21,481 nucleotides of DNA from Flavobacterium psychrophilum (GCA_945862065.1 CAMAWT010000026.1:1-21481), one strand, 5' to 3'. Positions 7,610-15,322 are shown, numbered from the stretch's first letter. The notes: generated by a model from the letters alone, not told the origin. Made by a program: numbers and translations.

Positions 7610-8962
7610 TTGGCCACAAACACAAAAAGATATTCCGGATACATAAGACCCTTTTCTTATTTATTTGATGTAACTGTAATCAATGTTTTTATTATTTTTT
7701 TACTCCCTGAAGAGTTAAACGAAAATAAATTTCATTTGTTTACAACCATCTCCTGGCTTGTCATTTCGTGGAATATGCAGTTTTATGAAGTTTATCGTTT
7801 TACCAAATCTATAGAAATTTTAGGTAAAATAATCAAACAAGGAATTCTCTTCTTTCTTTTTAATTTTGCTTATTTAGGATATTATTATAAGTTTTCATCA
7901 CCTTCACAGATGATGAGTTATATCCTAATTACAATAATAATAATTTCGTTAGATAAATTTTTTATTTATTTTTTCTTACGGAAATTTAGAGCTTTATTTG
8001 GAGGTAACTTTAGAAAAGTAATCATTGTTGGAACTGGAAAAAAAACAAATCAACTAGCAGAATTCTTTAAAGAAAACCCTGATTACGGGTATAAACTCGA
8101 ACAAATATTCGAATTTAAAAAAAATAAAGAAACAGAATTTGATCAATGTTTTTCATTTGTAAACGACAATAATATTGATGAAATTTATTGTTCATTATCA
8201 AGCTTTAATAATACAGACGTCAATAAATTTGTAGACTTTACTGATAATAATTTAAAAGTACTTAAATTTCTTCCAGACAATAAAGATGTTCTTTCTAGAA
8301 ACTTAATTCTAGATTATTATGGATATATTCCAATTATCTCGTTAAGAAATACACCTTTAGACAAACATGCCAATAAATTGTTAAAACGCGTTTTTGATAT
8401 TGTTTTTTCAAGTTTAATTATACTGTTATTAATGTCTTGGTTAATACCGTTTTTAGCTATCTTAATAAAATTAGAATCGAAAGGACCAGTGTTTTTTAAG
8501 CAAATGAGAAACGGTTTAAACTATGAAGAGTTTTCTTGTTATAAATTTAGATCTATGCGGGTTAATGAGGTCGCAGATATTGAACAAGTTTCCAAAAACG
8601 ACCCACGTATTACAAAAATTGGAAAGTTTATGCGAAAAACTAGTATCGATGAATTGCCACAATTTTTTAACGCTTTTTTAGGTACAATGTCTGTTGTTGG
8701 TCCAAGGCCACACATGGTGAGCCATACCGAAATGTATGCTAAAAGTGTAGATAAGTTTATGGTTAGACATTTTATCAAACCAGGAATCACTGGACTTGCA
8801 CAAACAAATGGTTTTAGAGGCGAGGTAGAAAATGAAAACGACATTATTAATAGGGTAAAATATGACATTTTTTATTTAGAAAATTGGTCCTTATTATTAG
8901 ATATAAAAATCATTGTACTCACCGTTTACAATGCAGCTAGAGGAGACAAAAAGGCTTACTAA
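7610..8962 (+). CDS. Polyprenyl-phosphate glycosylphosphotransferase (WbaP/WcaJ type)
   Basis: A 450-residue membrane enzyme that starts polymer synthesis by moving a sugar-1-phosphate from a UDP-sugar to undecaprenyl phosphate. The N-terminal half has four hydrophobic segments (about 12-125) and a Rossmann-like region beginning VIIVGTGKK at 137-145. The catalytic C-terminal domain starts near KLLKRVFDI at 257, followed by a hydrophobic segment (about 265-288), GPVFFKQMRNG at 292-302, YKFRSMR at 311-317, the conserved TSIDELPQF at 344-352, SVVGPRP at 361-367 and KPGITGLAQ. The start is a TTG directly after the UXS stop codon (TAA-TTG, no spacer); the first in-frame ATG is at residue 56, inside the first domain. 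It is the last gene of the plus-strand arm. The sugar is probably a hexose, often glucose, but cannot be read. Confidence 0.92.
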   Translation: MATNTKRYSGYIRPFSYLFDVTVINVFIIFLLPEELNENKFHLFTTISWLVISWNMQFYEVYRFTKSIEILGKIIKQGILFFLFNFAYLGYYYKFSSPSQMMSYILITIIIISLDKFFIYFFLRKFRALFGGNFRKVIIVGTGKKTNQLAEFFKENPDYGYKLEQIFEFKKNKETEFDQCFSFVNDNNIDEIYCSLSSFNNTDVNKFVDFTDNNLKVLKFLPDNKDVLSRNLILDYYGYIPIISLRNTPLDKHANKLLKRVFDIVFSSLIILLLMSWLIPFLAILIKLESKGPVFFKQMRNGLNYEEFSCYKFRSMRVNEVADIEQVSKNDPRITKIGKFMRKTSIDELPQFFNAFLGTMSVVGPRPHMVSHTEMYAKSVDKFMVRHFIKPGITGLAQTNGFRGEVENENDIINRVKYDIFYLENWSLLLDIKIIVLTVYNAARGDKKAY

Positions 8963-8972
8963 AGCAAAATAA

Positions 8973-8996
8973 TTTTGAAACCTTACCTTTTCAAAA
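8973..8996 (+). terminator. Weak A/T-rich hairpin after the polysaccharide operon
   Basis: TTTTGAAA (8973-8980) and TTTCAAAA (8989-8996) are perfect inverted repeats around an 8-base loop, 11 bases past the glycosylphosphotransferase stop. The stem has little G+C and no long T run follows, so this is a tentative terminator. Confidence 0.3.
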
Positions 8997-9006
8997 ATAA
9001 TCTACT

Positions 9007-9014
9007 TATTTTTG
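9007..9014 (+). promoter_or_regulatory. Bacteroidota -7 promoter element for purD
   Basis: TATTTTTG fits TAnnTTTG and ends 25 bases before the purD ATG. The nearest upstream TTG (8975-8977) is too far (29 bases) for a standard -33 element. Confidence 0.5.
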
Positions 9015-9039
9015 TATCACAATTTTCACACATCACACA

Positions 9040-10314
9040 ATGACAATTTTATTATTAGGCTCTGGGGGAAGAGAACATGCTCTAGCTTGGAAAATGCTAC
9101 AAAGTTCAAAATGTAAAAAATTATTTGTAGCACCAGGAAATGCTGGAACATCAACAATTGCTACCAATGTTGAATTAGACATAATTGATTTTAACGCAAT
9201 AAAAACATTTGTGTTAGATAATAAGGTCAATATGGTTGTTGTTGGCCCAGAAGATCCTTTGGTTCATGGTATTTTTGATTTTTTCAAAAATGACATTGAT
9301 CTTGTCGCTATTCCGGTTATTGGCCCATCCAAAGTGGGTGCGCAACTTGAAGGAAGTAAAGAGTTTGCTAAACAATTTTTAGTTAAAAACAATATTCCAA
9401 CGGCTGCTTACGAAAGTTTTACATCAGATACGGTAGAACAAGGGTGTGCTTTTCTTGAAACGTTATCAGCACCTTATGTTTTAAAAGCTGACGGTCTTGC
9501 CGCTGGAAAAGGCGTTTTGATTCTTCACGATTTGGAAGAAGCAAAAACAGAACTTAGAAACATGCTCGTTCATGCTAAATTTGGACAAGCGAGTTCAAAA
9601 GTTGTTATTGAAGAGTTTCTTGACGGAATAGAATTGAGTTGTTTTGTATTGACAGATGGAAAAAATTATAAAATCTTACCCACTGCAAAAGATTACAAAA
9701 GAATTGGCGAAGGAGATACAGGTCTTAATACTGGCGGAATGGGAGCCGTTTCTCCAGTGCCATTTGCAGATGCTATTTTATTAGAAAAAATAGAAAACAG
9801 AATTGTAAAACCAACCATTGAAGGTCTCCAAAAAGACAATATAGAATATAAAGGATTTATTTTTATCGGATTAATAAATGTAAAAGGCGAACCCATCGTC
9901 ATTGAATACAACGTTAGAATGGGCGATCCAGAAACAGAAGTGGTTATACCAAGATTGAAATCAGATTTGGTTGCTTTATTTGAGGCTGTGGCCAATGACA
10001 AGCTCGATGAGTTTACTTTAGATATTGATTCCAGAAGCGCAGCTACAATTATGGTTGTTTCAGGCGGATATCCAGAAGATTATGAAAAAAACAAAACAAT
10101 TTCTGGAATAGAGAACATTTCAGATTCGATTGTTTTTCATGCAGGGACAAAAATAGCAAATGAGGAAATAGTTACAAATGGAGGACGTGTGATAGCAGTT
10201 ACATCTTATGGTGATCATTTGGAGGAAGCCATAAAAAAATCTTATCAAAGCATAGACAAGCTACATTTTGATAAGATGTATTTTAGAACAGATATTGGTT
10301 TCGATCTATTTTAA
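9040..10314 (+). CDS. purD: Phosphoribosylamine--glycine ligase (GAR synthetase)
   Basis: A 424-residue cytosolic enzyme of purine synthesis that joins 5-phosphoribosylamine and glycine using ATP. The length is that of standalone PurD. Visible marks: the N-terminal LLGSGGREHALAWK at 5-18, the ATP-grasp segments LKADGLAAGKGVLI and VIEEFLDGIELSCF, then KDYKRIGEGDTGLNTGGMGA and the metal-binding EYNVRMGDPETE near residues 289-300. It has its own candidate promoter, separate from the polysaccharide operon upstream, and its last 9 bases overlap the 3' end of the convergent DUF6341 gene. Confidence 0.97.
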   Translation: MTILLLGSGGREHALAWKMLQSSKCKKLFVAPGNAGTSTIATNVELDIIDFNAIKTFVLDNKVNMVVVGPEDPLVHGIFDFFKNDIDLVAIPVIGPSKVGAQLEGSKEFAKQFLVKNNIPTAAYESFTSDTVEQGCAFLETLSAPYVLKADGLAAGKGVLILHDLEEAKTELRNMLVHAKFGQASSKVVIEEFLDGIELSCFVLTDGKNYKILPTAKDYKRIGEGDTGLNTGGMGAVSPVPFADAILLEKIENRIVKPTIEGLQKDNIEYKGFIFIGLINVKGEPIVIEYNVRMGDPETEVVIPRLKSDLVALFEAVANDKLDEFTLDIDSRSAATIMVVSGGYPEDYEKNKTISGIENISDSIVFHAGTKIANEEIVTNGGRVIAVTSYGDHLEEAIKKSYQSIDKLHFDKMYFRTDIGFDLF

Positions 10315-10536
10315 GAAAGAATGAGCCGTGGTATCTTGTGTTTCTTCGTTGTTGGATTTATGAAGTTTTAATTGTTTTACCCAATACACGATAAAATAGG
10401 CACAAATTCCCATAAACACCCAATTGATAAGATTAGCTCCAAACCATGTTTTAAGCTCTAATTTTCTTAATAGGTCGTGTGGAATAAATAAAAAATCCAC
10501 AAAAAGTGACTGAATTCCTTCGAAAAATGCTTTCAT
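10306..10536 (-). CDS. DUF6341 small membrane protein
   Basis: A 76-residue protein that I place in the flavobacterial family DUF6341 from memory of its sequence style (MKAFFEGIQSLFVD..., ...HSFLK end) and its place between purD and the DUF6427 gene; function unknown. It has one clear membrane segment, LINWVFMGICAYFIVYWVKQL, around residues 37-57, preceded by an amphipathic N-terminus and followed by a polar tail rich in Asn, Glu and Thr. The frame is open ten codons further upstream, but I start at the ATG at 10536-10534, because a -7 promoter motif at 10571-10564 overlaps the longer start. The stop codon lies inside the end of purD (9-base convergent overlap). Confidence 0.78.
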   Translation of the reverse strand: MKAFFEGIQSLFVDFLFIPHDLLRKLELKTWFGANLINWVFMGICAYFIVYWVKQLKLHKSNNEETQDTTAHSFLK

Positions 10537-10563
10537 TTTTAAACAAGTGTTATATTTACACCA

Positions 10564-10571
10564 CAAAAGTA
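10564..10571 (-). promoter_or_regulatory. Bacteroidota -7 promoter element for the DUF6341 gene
   Basis: TACTTTTG on the minus strand fits TAnnTTTG and ends 27 bases before the chosen ATG. This placement decides the start at 10536 rather than at 10566. Confidence 0.5.
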
Positions 10572-10582
10572 TAAAATATACT
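10568..10582. repeat. Short palindrome between divergent DUF6341 and DUF6427 genes
   Basis: AGTATA-AAA-TATACT is a perfect 6-base inverted repeat with a 3-base centre. It ends one base before the DUF6427 ATG and overlaps the upstream edge of the minus-strand -7 motif. It could be an operator or chance in A+T-rich DNA. Confidence 0.35.
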
Positions 10583-10583
10583 C

Positions 10584-11513
10584 ATGATAACAAGCTTTTT
10601 TAATAAATCTACACCGTTAAATTATTCAGTATTGATAATTTCGGTACTTTTTTTCTATTTATTGTACCAATTTAATGTAGAAAACGAGTTGTATTCACTC
10701 CTTTTATTTCTACAAAAAACAGGATATTTATTATTAATCGCCACTTCTTTCTACATTGTAAATTTTGTCGTAAAAAAAAACAATATCACTAAAGACAGTG
10801 GTTTCACAGCCTTTTTTTATTTAAACTTTCTTTTATTTTTCCCGTCTATATTCAATAATCCAAACATACTGTTATCCAGTTTTTTTCTGTTGCTGGGCAT
10901 GAGAAGATTGATATCAATTCAAACCTTAAAATTTACAAAAGAAAAAATATTTGATGCCACTTTTTGGATACTCCTGGCAAGTGTTTTTCAGTTTTGGAGC
11001 ATTTTGTTCCTTGTTGTAGTCTACGCATCCATAATTTTTAATGTTTCAAGAGATTACAGAAATTGGCTTATTCCATTTGTGTCCCTTTTTGTTTTTTGTG
11101 TTATTTTCACTTTAGTATCTTTAATTTTTGATTTAAACTTAATTGTTAACTATCTTCATTCGGCTATAATTGATGTAAATTTTGATTATTTTAAAAATTA
11201 TTTTGAAAATATAGCCCTATCAATGTTTTCAGTTATCATTTTATTTTTTGGGGTTTCAATGATCTTTGCAATTGCCAACAGACCCTTAATCATCCAAGCA
11301 ACTTTCAAAAAGTTAGTACTTTCATTAATTATTTCGTTGATAGTTTTTTTTATATCTACAAACAAAACCAATGACTTGTTATTACTGTCTTTTTTCCCAT
11401 TAGCTGCCATTGCAACCAGTTTTATAGAGTACAACAAAAACACGCTTCAAAAAGAACTAGTAATGTATGGATGTCTCATCATGGCACTTACAGCCTATTT
11501 TTTACAGCTATAA
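10584..11513 (+). CDS. DUF6427 polytopic membrane protein
   Basis: A 309-residue integral membrane protein with about eight to ten hydrophobic segments across its whole length (for example around 17-30, 38-65, 77-107, 125-165, 170-195, 215-235, 245-262 and 268-285) and no soluble domain. I assign it to DUF6427, a family of unknown function found next to upp in flavobacteria; this rests on recalled gene order and general character, with no catalytic motif visible. The ATG at 10584 lies just after the palindrome at 10568-10582. The weak motif TATATTTA at 10551-10558 could be its -7 element. It ends six bases inside the convergent upp gene. Confidence 0.75.
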   Translation: MITSFFNKSTPLNYSVLIISVLFFYLLYQFNVENELYSLLLFLQKTGYLLLIATSFYIVNFVVKKNNITKDSGFTAFFYLNFLLFFPSIFNNPNILLSSFFLLLGMRRLISIQTLKFTKEKIFDATFWILLASVFQFWSILFLVVVYASIIFNVSRDYRNWLIPFVSLFVFCVIFTLVSLIFDLNLIVNYLHSAIIDVNFDYFKNYFENIALSMFSVIILFFGVSMIFAIANRPLIIQATFKKLVLSLIISLIVFFISTNKTNDLLLLSFFPLAAIATSFIEYNKNTLQKELVMYGCLIMALTAYFLQL

Positions 11514-12161
11514 TTTCACCCCGAAAGCCAAGTCACCAGCATCACCTAGACCCGGAATGATGTAATTTTTAGCATTCAATTTTTCGTCAATGGAGGCAAT
11601 CCACAAATGACAATTTTCAGGAAGATTTTTTTCCAAAAAAGCAATTCCTTCTGGTGCGGCAATAACTACTGCAATATGAACTTCTTTTGGTTTTTCGTTC
11701 TGCATAATTTTAGAATATACTGCAACAATAGATTCTCCGGTTGCAAGCATTGGGTCAACCAACACTAAATTTTTATCTAAAAAAGAAGGCGTTGCTTTGT
11801 ATTCTACCCTAATTTCAAAAGCATCATCATTATTATAATGGTGTCTGTAGGCAGAAATAAATCCGTTTTCAGCCTCATCAAAAAAGTTCAAAAAACCTGT
11901 ATGAAGGGCAAGTCCAGCTCGTAAAATAGAACAAACAACGATATTATTTTCGATAAAAAAAGTATCTTTTACACCAAGAGGCGTTTGTGTCTTGTGTGGT
12001 TGGAAGCTAAATTCCTTGCTCATTTCATAAGCCATGATTTCTCCAATTCGCTCCATGTTTTTTCTAAATCGTAAACGGTCGTTTTGAATATCAACATCTC
12101 TAATTTGTGATAAAAAATGGTTTAAAACACTATTGTTTTCAGATAGATGGTGTAGAATCAT
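11508..12161 (-). CDS. upp: Uracil phosphoribosyltransferase
   Basis: A 217-residue cytosolic salvage enzyme that makes UMP from uracil and PRPP. Visible marks: SILRAGLALHTGF at 78-90, the PRPP-binding loop LVDPMLATGESI at 134-145 (many homologues have GGS where this has GES) and the uracil-binding end PGLGDAGDLAFG at 203-214. Length fits the family. The ATG is at 12161-12159, and a near-consensus -7 element (TACTTTTA, 12195-12188) precedes it. The 3' end overlaps that of the convergent DUF6427 gene by 6 bases; the DUF4254 gene diverges from its 5' end. Confidence 0.96.
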   Translation of the reverse strand: MILHHLSENNSVLNHFLSQIRDVDIQNDRLRFRKNMERIGEIMAYEMSKEFSFQPHKTQTPLGVKDTFFIENNIVVCSILRAGLALHTGFLNFFDEAENGFISAYRHHYNNDDAFEIRVEYKATPSFLDKNLVLVDPMLATGESIVAVYSKIMQNEKPKEVHIAVVIAAPEGIAFLEKNLPENCHLWIASIDEKLNAKNYIIPGLGDAGDLAFGVKL

Positions 12162-12187
12162 TTTTTAGATAATTTATAGTTTCACGT

Positions 12188-12195
12188 TAAAAGTA
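12188..12195 (-). promoter_or_regulatory. Near-consensus -7 promoter element for upp
   Basis: TACTTTTA on the minus strand differs from TAnnTTTG only in the last base and ends 26 bases before the upp ATG. It lies 7 bases from the divergent plus-strand -7 element, so the two promoters would share DNA. Confidence 0.35.
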
Positions 12196-12202
12196 TAAAA
12201 AC

Positions 12203-12210
12203 TATATTTG
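12203..12210 (+). promoter_or_regulatory. Bacteroidota -7 promoter element for the DUF4254/GT9 pair
   Basis: TATATTTG fits TAnnTTTG and ends 18 bases before the ATG at 12229. Confidence 0.55.
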
Positions 12211-12228
12211 TAAATAAAATTTAAAGTT

Positions 12229-12834
12229 ATGTTTTCAAAATTTGCCTATACCATATTTGAGAAAAGTATTGCCGATTATCATATCACAAACGATGTAAAT
12301 CAACCAATAAACAACCCTTTTCCAAAAGACCAAATAGAACATTTATTATATTTTAAAAACTGGATTGATACGGTTCAATGGCATTATGAAGACATTATTC
12401 GTGATCCAAATATTGACCCCGTTGCAGCGTTGACTTTAAAAAGAAAAATCGATGCTTCCAATCAAGAGCGTACCGATATGGTTGAATATATTGACAGTTA
12501 TTTTTTAGAAAAGTATGCTCACGTTCAAGTAAAAGTTTCAGCTAAAATTAATTCTGAAAGTCCCGCTTGGACTATTGATAGATTGTCAATTTTAGCATTG
12601 AAAATCTATCACATGCAAGAGGAAGTAAACCGAGAAAACGCTTCACAAGAACATAAAAATAAATGCCAAGAAAAACTGAATGTACTTTTAGAGCAACGTT
12701 CAGATTTATCAACAGCTATTGACGATTTGCTTACAGATATTGAAAACGGTGACAAATTCATGAAGGTTTACAAACAAATGAAAATGTACAACGACAACGA
12801 TTTAAACCCTGTTTTATATCAAAACAAGAAATAA
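12229..12834 (+). CDS. DUF4254 family protein
   Basis: A 201-residue soluble, mostly helical protein that I place in DUF4254, a Bacteroidota family of unknown function commonly beside a family 9 glycosyltransferase, as here. It has no signal peptide or membrane segment. The middle is rich in charged helix (for example residues 60-90 and 120-165), with the segment ALKIYHMQEEVNRENA near 123-138 and a C-terminal polar helix. Two bases separate its stop codon from the TTG start of the glycosyltransferase, so the two are almost certainly cotranscribed and perhaps translationally coupled. Context suggests a role tied to lipopolysaccharide or other envelope glycan work, but no activity can be read. 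Confidence 0.82.
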   Translation: MFSKFAYTIFEKSIADYHITNDVNQPINNPFPKDQIEHLLYFKNWIDTVQWHYEDIIRDPNIDPVAALTLKRKIDASNQERTDMVEYIDSYFLEKYAHVQVKVSAKINSESPAWTIDRLSILALKIYHMQEEVNRENASQEHKNKCQEKLNVLLEQRSDLSTAIDDLLTDIENGDKFMKVYKQMKMYNDNDLNPVLYQNKK

Positions 12835-12836
12835 TA

Positions 12837-13871
12837 TTGGCAAAAAAAATAAGTCATATTGCTGTTTTTAGATTATCGGCTATGGGAGATGTTGCCATGA
12901 CGGTTCCAATTATTAGAGCACTATCTGAACAGCACAATACCATTCAAATAACAGTGGTATCGAGACCTTTTTTCGAACCTTTTTTTAATCAAATTCCAAA
13001 TGTATCTTTCTATGCAATTGATTTAAAAAACAGACATAAAGGATTTTTTGGGATACTTAGATTGTTTTTTGATTTAAAAAAATTAAAAATCGATGCTTTT
13101 GCCGATTTGCATAACGTTTTACGGTCTAAAATCATCAGAACATTATTTTCCCTGAGCGGAAAAAAAGTGGCTTTTACAGACAAAGGGCGAAAAGAAAAAA
13201 AACAATTAACACGTCTAGAAAATAAAACTATAAAACCACTAAAATTAATGGTTCAAAGACATGTTGATACCTTTTTTCAGCTTGGTTTTTCGCTCGATTT
13301 AACGAATCCAATTTTCCCTAAAAAAGCAGTATTGTCTGATAAAATTGAAAAATTATCGGGGAAAAAAGAAACCCATCATTGGATTGGAATTGCTCCTTTT
13401 GCACAATACGAATCGAAAGTTTACCCAACCGATTTAATGCAACAAGTTATAGATGAATTGGCACTTAATGAGACAAATAAAATTTTTCTTTTTGGAGGAG
13501 GAACTAAAGAAATCGAAATCCTAAATCAGCTTGCTAAAAACAAAAAAAACGTAATTATAGTTGCAGGAAAATTAAACCTTGAAGAAGAATTACATCTTAT
13601 TTCCAATCTAAACGAAATGCTTTCTATGGACTCTGGAAATGGTCATATTGCTGCTATGATGGGAATAAAAGTAGTAACACTTTGGGGAGCAACACATCCT
13701 TTTGCTGGATTTTCACCATTTAATCAACCCATTGAAAATTGTTTGGTTGCCGATAGAATGCACTATCCATTTTTGCCAACCTCAGTTTATGGAAATAAAA
13801 AGGTAGTGGGTTATGATGATGTAATGCGAAGTATTTCTGTGGAAAGTATTGTTTCTAAATTAAAACAGTAA
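12837..13871 (+). CDS. Glycosyltransferase family 9 (ADP-heptose:LPS heptosyltransferase-like)
   Basis: A 344-residue GT-B glycosyltransferase of family 9, whose known members (WaaC, WaaF) add heptose to the LPS core at the cytoplasmic face of the inner membrane. Visible marks: VFRLSAMGDVAMTVPI at 10-25 (the usual RLSSIGDV loop), ADLHNVLRS at 89-97, GIAPFAQYESKVYP at 184-197, IFLFGGGTKE at 216-225, MDSGNGHIAAMMG at 264-276 and VVTLWGATHPFAGFSPF at 279-295. The start is a TTG two bases after the DUF4254 stop; the protein then reads AKKISHIAV, and the next ATG is inside the RLSAMGDV motif, so TTG is required. The donor may be heptose or another sugar. A hairpin follows at 13878. Confidence 0.92.
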   Translation: MAKKISHIAVFRLSAMGDVAMTVPIIRALSEQHNTIQITVVSRPFFEPFFNQIPNVSFYAIDLKNRHKGFFGILRLFFDLKKLKIDAFADLHNVLRSKIIRTLFSLSGKKVAFTDKGRKEKKQLTRLENKTIKPLKLMVQRHVDTFFQLGFSLDLTNPIFPKKAVLSDKIEKLSGKKETHHWIGIAPFAQYESKVYPTDLMQQVIDELALNETNKIFLFGGGTKEIEILNQLAKNKKNVIIVAGKLNLEEELHLISNLNEMLSMDSGNGHIAAMMGIKVVTLWGATHPFAGFSPFNQPIENCLVADRMHYPFLPTSVYGNKKVVGYDDVMRSISVESIVSKLKQ

Positions 13872-13877
13872 ATTCAT

Positions 13878-13912
13878 AAAGGCAACATTTACAAATAAAT
13901 TTTGTTGTCTTT
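13878..13912. terminator. Convergent hairpin, candidate bidirectional terminator
   Basis: AAAGGCAACA (13878-13887) pairs with TGTTGTCTTT (13903-13912), ten pairs including one G-T, around a 15-base loop. It begins 7 bases past the glycosyltransferase stop, and the stop of the opposing small gene at 13889 lies in the loop. The T runs are short on both sides. Confidence 0.5.
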
Positions 13913-14197
13913 ACAAATTTCTTGAATATACGATTTTAAGTTACCTATAGTTTCTTGGTAATTAGGTGCTTCATAACCAAAGCGTTCATGTTCAGTTTGT
14001 TCTTTTTCAAGAGCATTACAACCTTTCAAGACTTCTTTTATCATGTCTAATAAAATGAGTTCTTTGTTTTTGTCTTTTTCAAATTTAAAATCCACAATTT
14101 CATCTTCCAAACTTTCGCAATAATCCAAAAGCTCTTGAACTTCTGGTTCTTTCAAAAGTTCAAGAGCATTTTTAAATATATCGCGTTTATTTTTCAT
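13889..14197 (-). CDS. Small acidic helical protein of unknown function
   Basis: I do not recognise this 102-residue protein. It has no signal peptide, membrane segment or metal motif. It is strongly charged, with many Glu and Lys, and reads as two or three helices (for example LLKEPEVQELLDYCESLEDEIVDF near residues 11-34, then a helix around 43-62 and one at 78-95). The Glu/Lys-heavy stretch at 20-45 could form a short coiled coil. A TTG two codons upstream (14203) also opens the frame, but I prefer the ATG at 14197-14195. It lies 57 bases downstream of the reductase gene on the same strand, so it may be the tail of that transcript, and its 3' end sits in the convergent hairpin. Even base composition and an intact frame support a real gene. 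Confidence 0.65.
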   Translation of the reverse strand: MKNKRDIFKNALELLKEPEVQELLDYCESLEDEIVDFKFEKDKNKELILLDMIKEVLKGCNALEKEQTEHERFGYEAPNYQETIGNLKSYIQEICKDNKIYL

Positions 14198-14254
14198 TTT
14201 CAAAAATCAAAATCAATGGTTGGAATTTGGAATTTACTTTCGAATTTAAAAAGA

Positions 14255-15307
14255 TTACACATCATCAAAATCAATCTCAATTTCAGATGAGGTTGGATGT
14301 GCCTGACAGGTCAATATGAGTCCTTCAGACAATTCTTTATCTGTTAAAATAGAATTTTTCTTCATTTCAGCAGTGCCTTTTGTTATTCGCGCCAAGCAAC
14401 TACTACAAACTCCGCCTTGGCAAGAGTAAGGTGCATCAATTCCTTTTTTTAACGAAGCATCAAGAATAGTGTCTTTTTGATTCATTTCAAATTGAGTGGT
14501 ATCACCATCAACAATTACACTTATTTTGGTTGAACCATTGTGAGTTCCCGCTTCTTTATTTTCAATTGTTGAGCTCGTAAACAACTCAAATTTTATTTGT
14601 TCATCAGCAACTCCACTATCTTTCAAGCGGCTAGAAACCAATTGAATCATTTCTTCAGGACCGCACAAATAGAAGGTTTCAAAAACTTTTCCTTTGTGTT
14701 TTTCGTTTAAAATTATATCTACTGTAGAAGTATTAATTCTTCCGGAAAGACTGTTCCCGTTGGTATTTTGACTAAAAACATATTGTACAAAAAACCGCCC
14801 GTTGTATTGTTGTTCAAATTCTTGAAGTTGGCTATAGAAAATGGCATCTTCTTTAGATTTGTTCCCGTAAACTAAAACAAATGTACTGGCAGGTTCTTTT
14901 TCTAAAACAGATTTAAGGATAGAAAAAACCGGCGTTATACCACTTCCCGCAGCAAAAGCGGCATAATTTTTCTCATTATTTGAATTAGGATCAAAAACGA
15001 AATTTCCTTCAGGTTGTCCTACTTCTAATACATCACCAACTTTTAAGTTTTTGTTTGCAAACGAAGAAAAAATTCCGTTTGGCACTTCTTTAATAGCCAC
15101 TCTTAATTCTCCACTAGATGGAGAAGAACAAATGGAATAAGCACGTCTAATTTCGTTGCCGTCTAAAGTAAGTTTTAATGTAATATACTGTCCAGCAATA
15201 AATTGATAGTTAGTTTTTAATTCATCAGGAACAGAAAACGACACAGAAATTGCATTTGGAGTTTCTCTCGTAATGTCGTTTATTTTTAATTTATAAAAGG
15301 AAGCCAT
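14255..15307 (-). CDS. PaaE-like ferredoxin:NADP oxidoreductase with C-terminal 2Fe-2S domain
   Basis: A 350-residue soluble flavoprotein of the class IA oxygenase-reductase type (PaaE, KshB): FAD domain, NAD(P)H domain, then a plant-type ferredoxin, carrying electrons from NAD(P)H to a partner. Visible marks: RAYSICSSP at 55-63 (FAD), GQPEGNF around 97-103, GSGITP at 121-126, YLCGPEEM at 213-220 (nucleotide binding), and cysteines C296, C301, C304 and C334 in the CxxxxCxxC...C cluster pattern (SCQGGVCSSC). The frame opens at a TTG at 15334, but I start at the ATG at 15307-15305, because a -7 motif lies just upstream at 15330-15323 and homologues begin near this Met. No oxygenase or Paa genes are adjacent, so the partner is unknown; phenylacetate breakdown is only one option. 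Confidence 0.9.
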   Translation of the reverse strand: MASFYKLKINDITRETPNAISVSFSVPDELKTNYQFIAGQYITLKLTLDGNEIRRAYSICSSPSSGELRVAIKEVPNGIFSSFANKNLKVGDVLEVGQPEGNFVFDPNSNNEKNYAAFAAGSGITPVFSILKSVLEKEPASTFVLVYGNKSKEDAIFYSQLQEFEQQYNGRFFVQYVFSQNTNGNSLSGRINTSTVDIILNEKHKGKVFETFYLCGPEEMIQLVSSRLKDSGVADEQIKFELFTSSTIENKEAGTHNGSTKISVIVDGDTTQFEMNQKDTILDASLKKGIDAPYSCQGGVCSSCLARITKGTAEMKKNSILTDKELSEGLILTCQAHPTSSEIEIDFDDV

Positions 15308-15322
15308 TGAAATAATTTTTTG

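Noticed and set aside
10537..10566. Ten-codon longer start of the DUF6341 gene
   Set aside because: That start overlaps the -7 promoter motif; MKAFFEGIQ is the natural beginning.
14198..14254. GGAATTTGGAATTT-like repeated words and TTCGAA in the gap after the reductase
   Set aside because: Too short and A+T-rich to call a repeat family or a terminator from this window alone.
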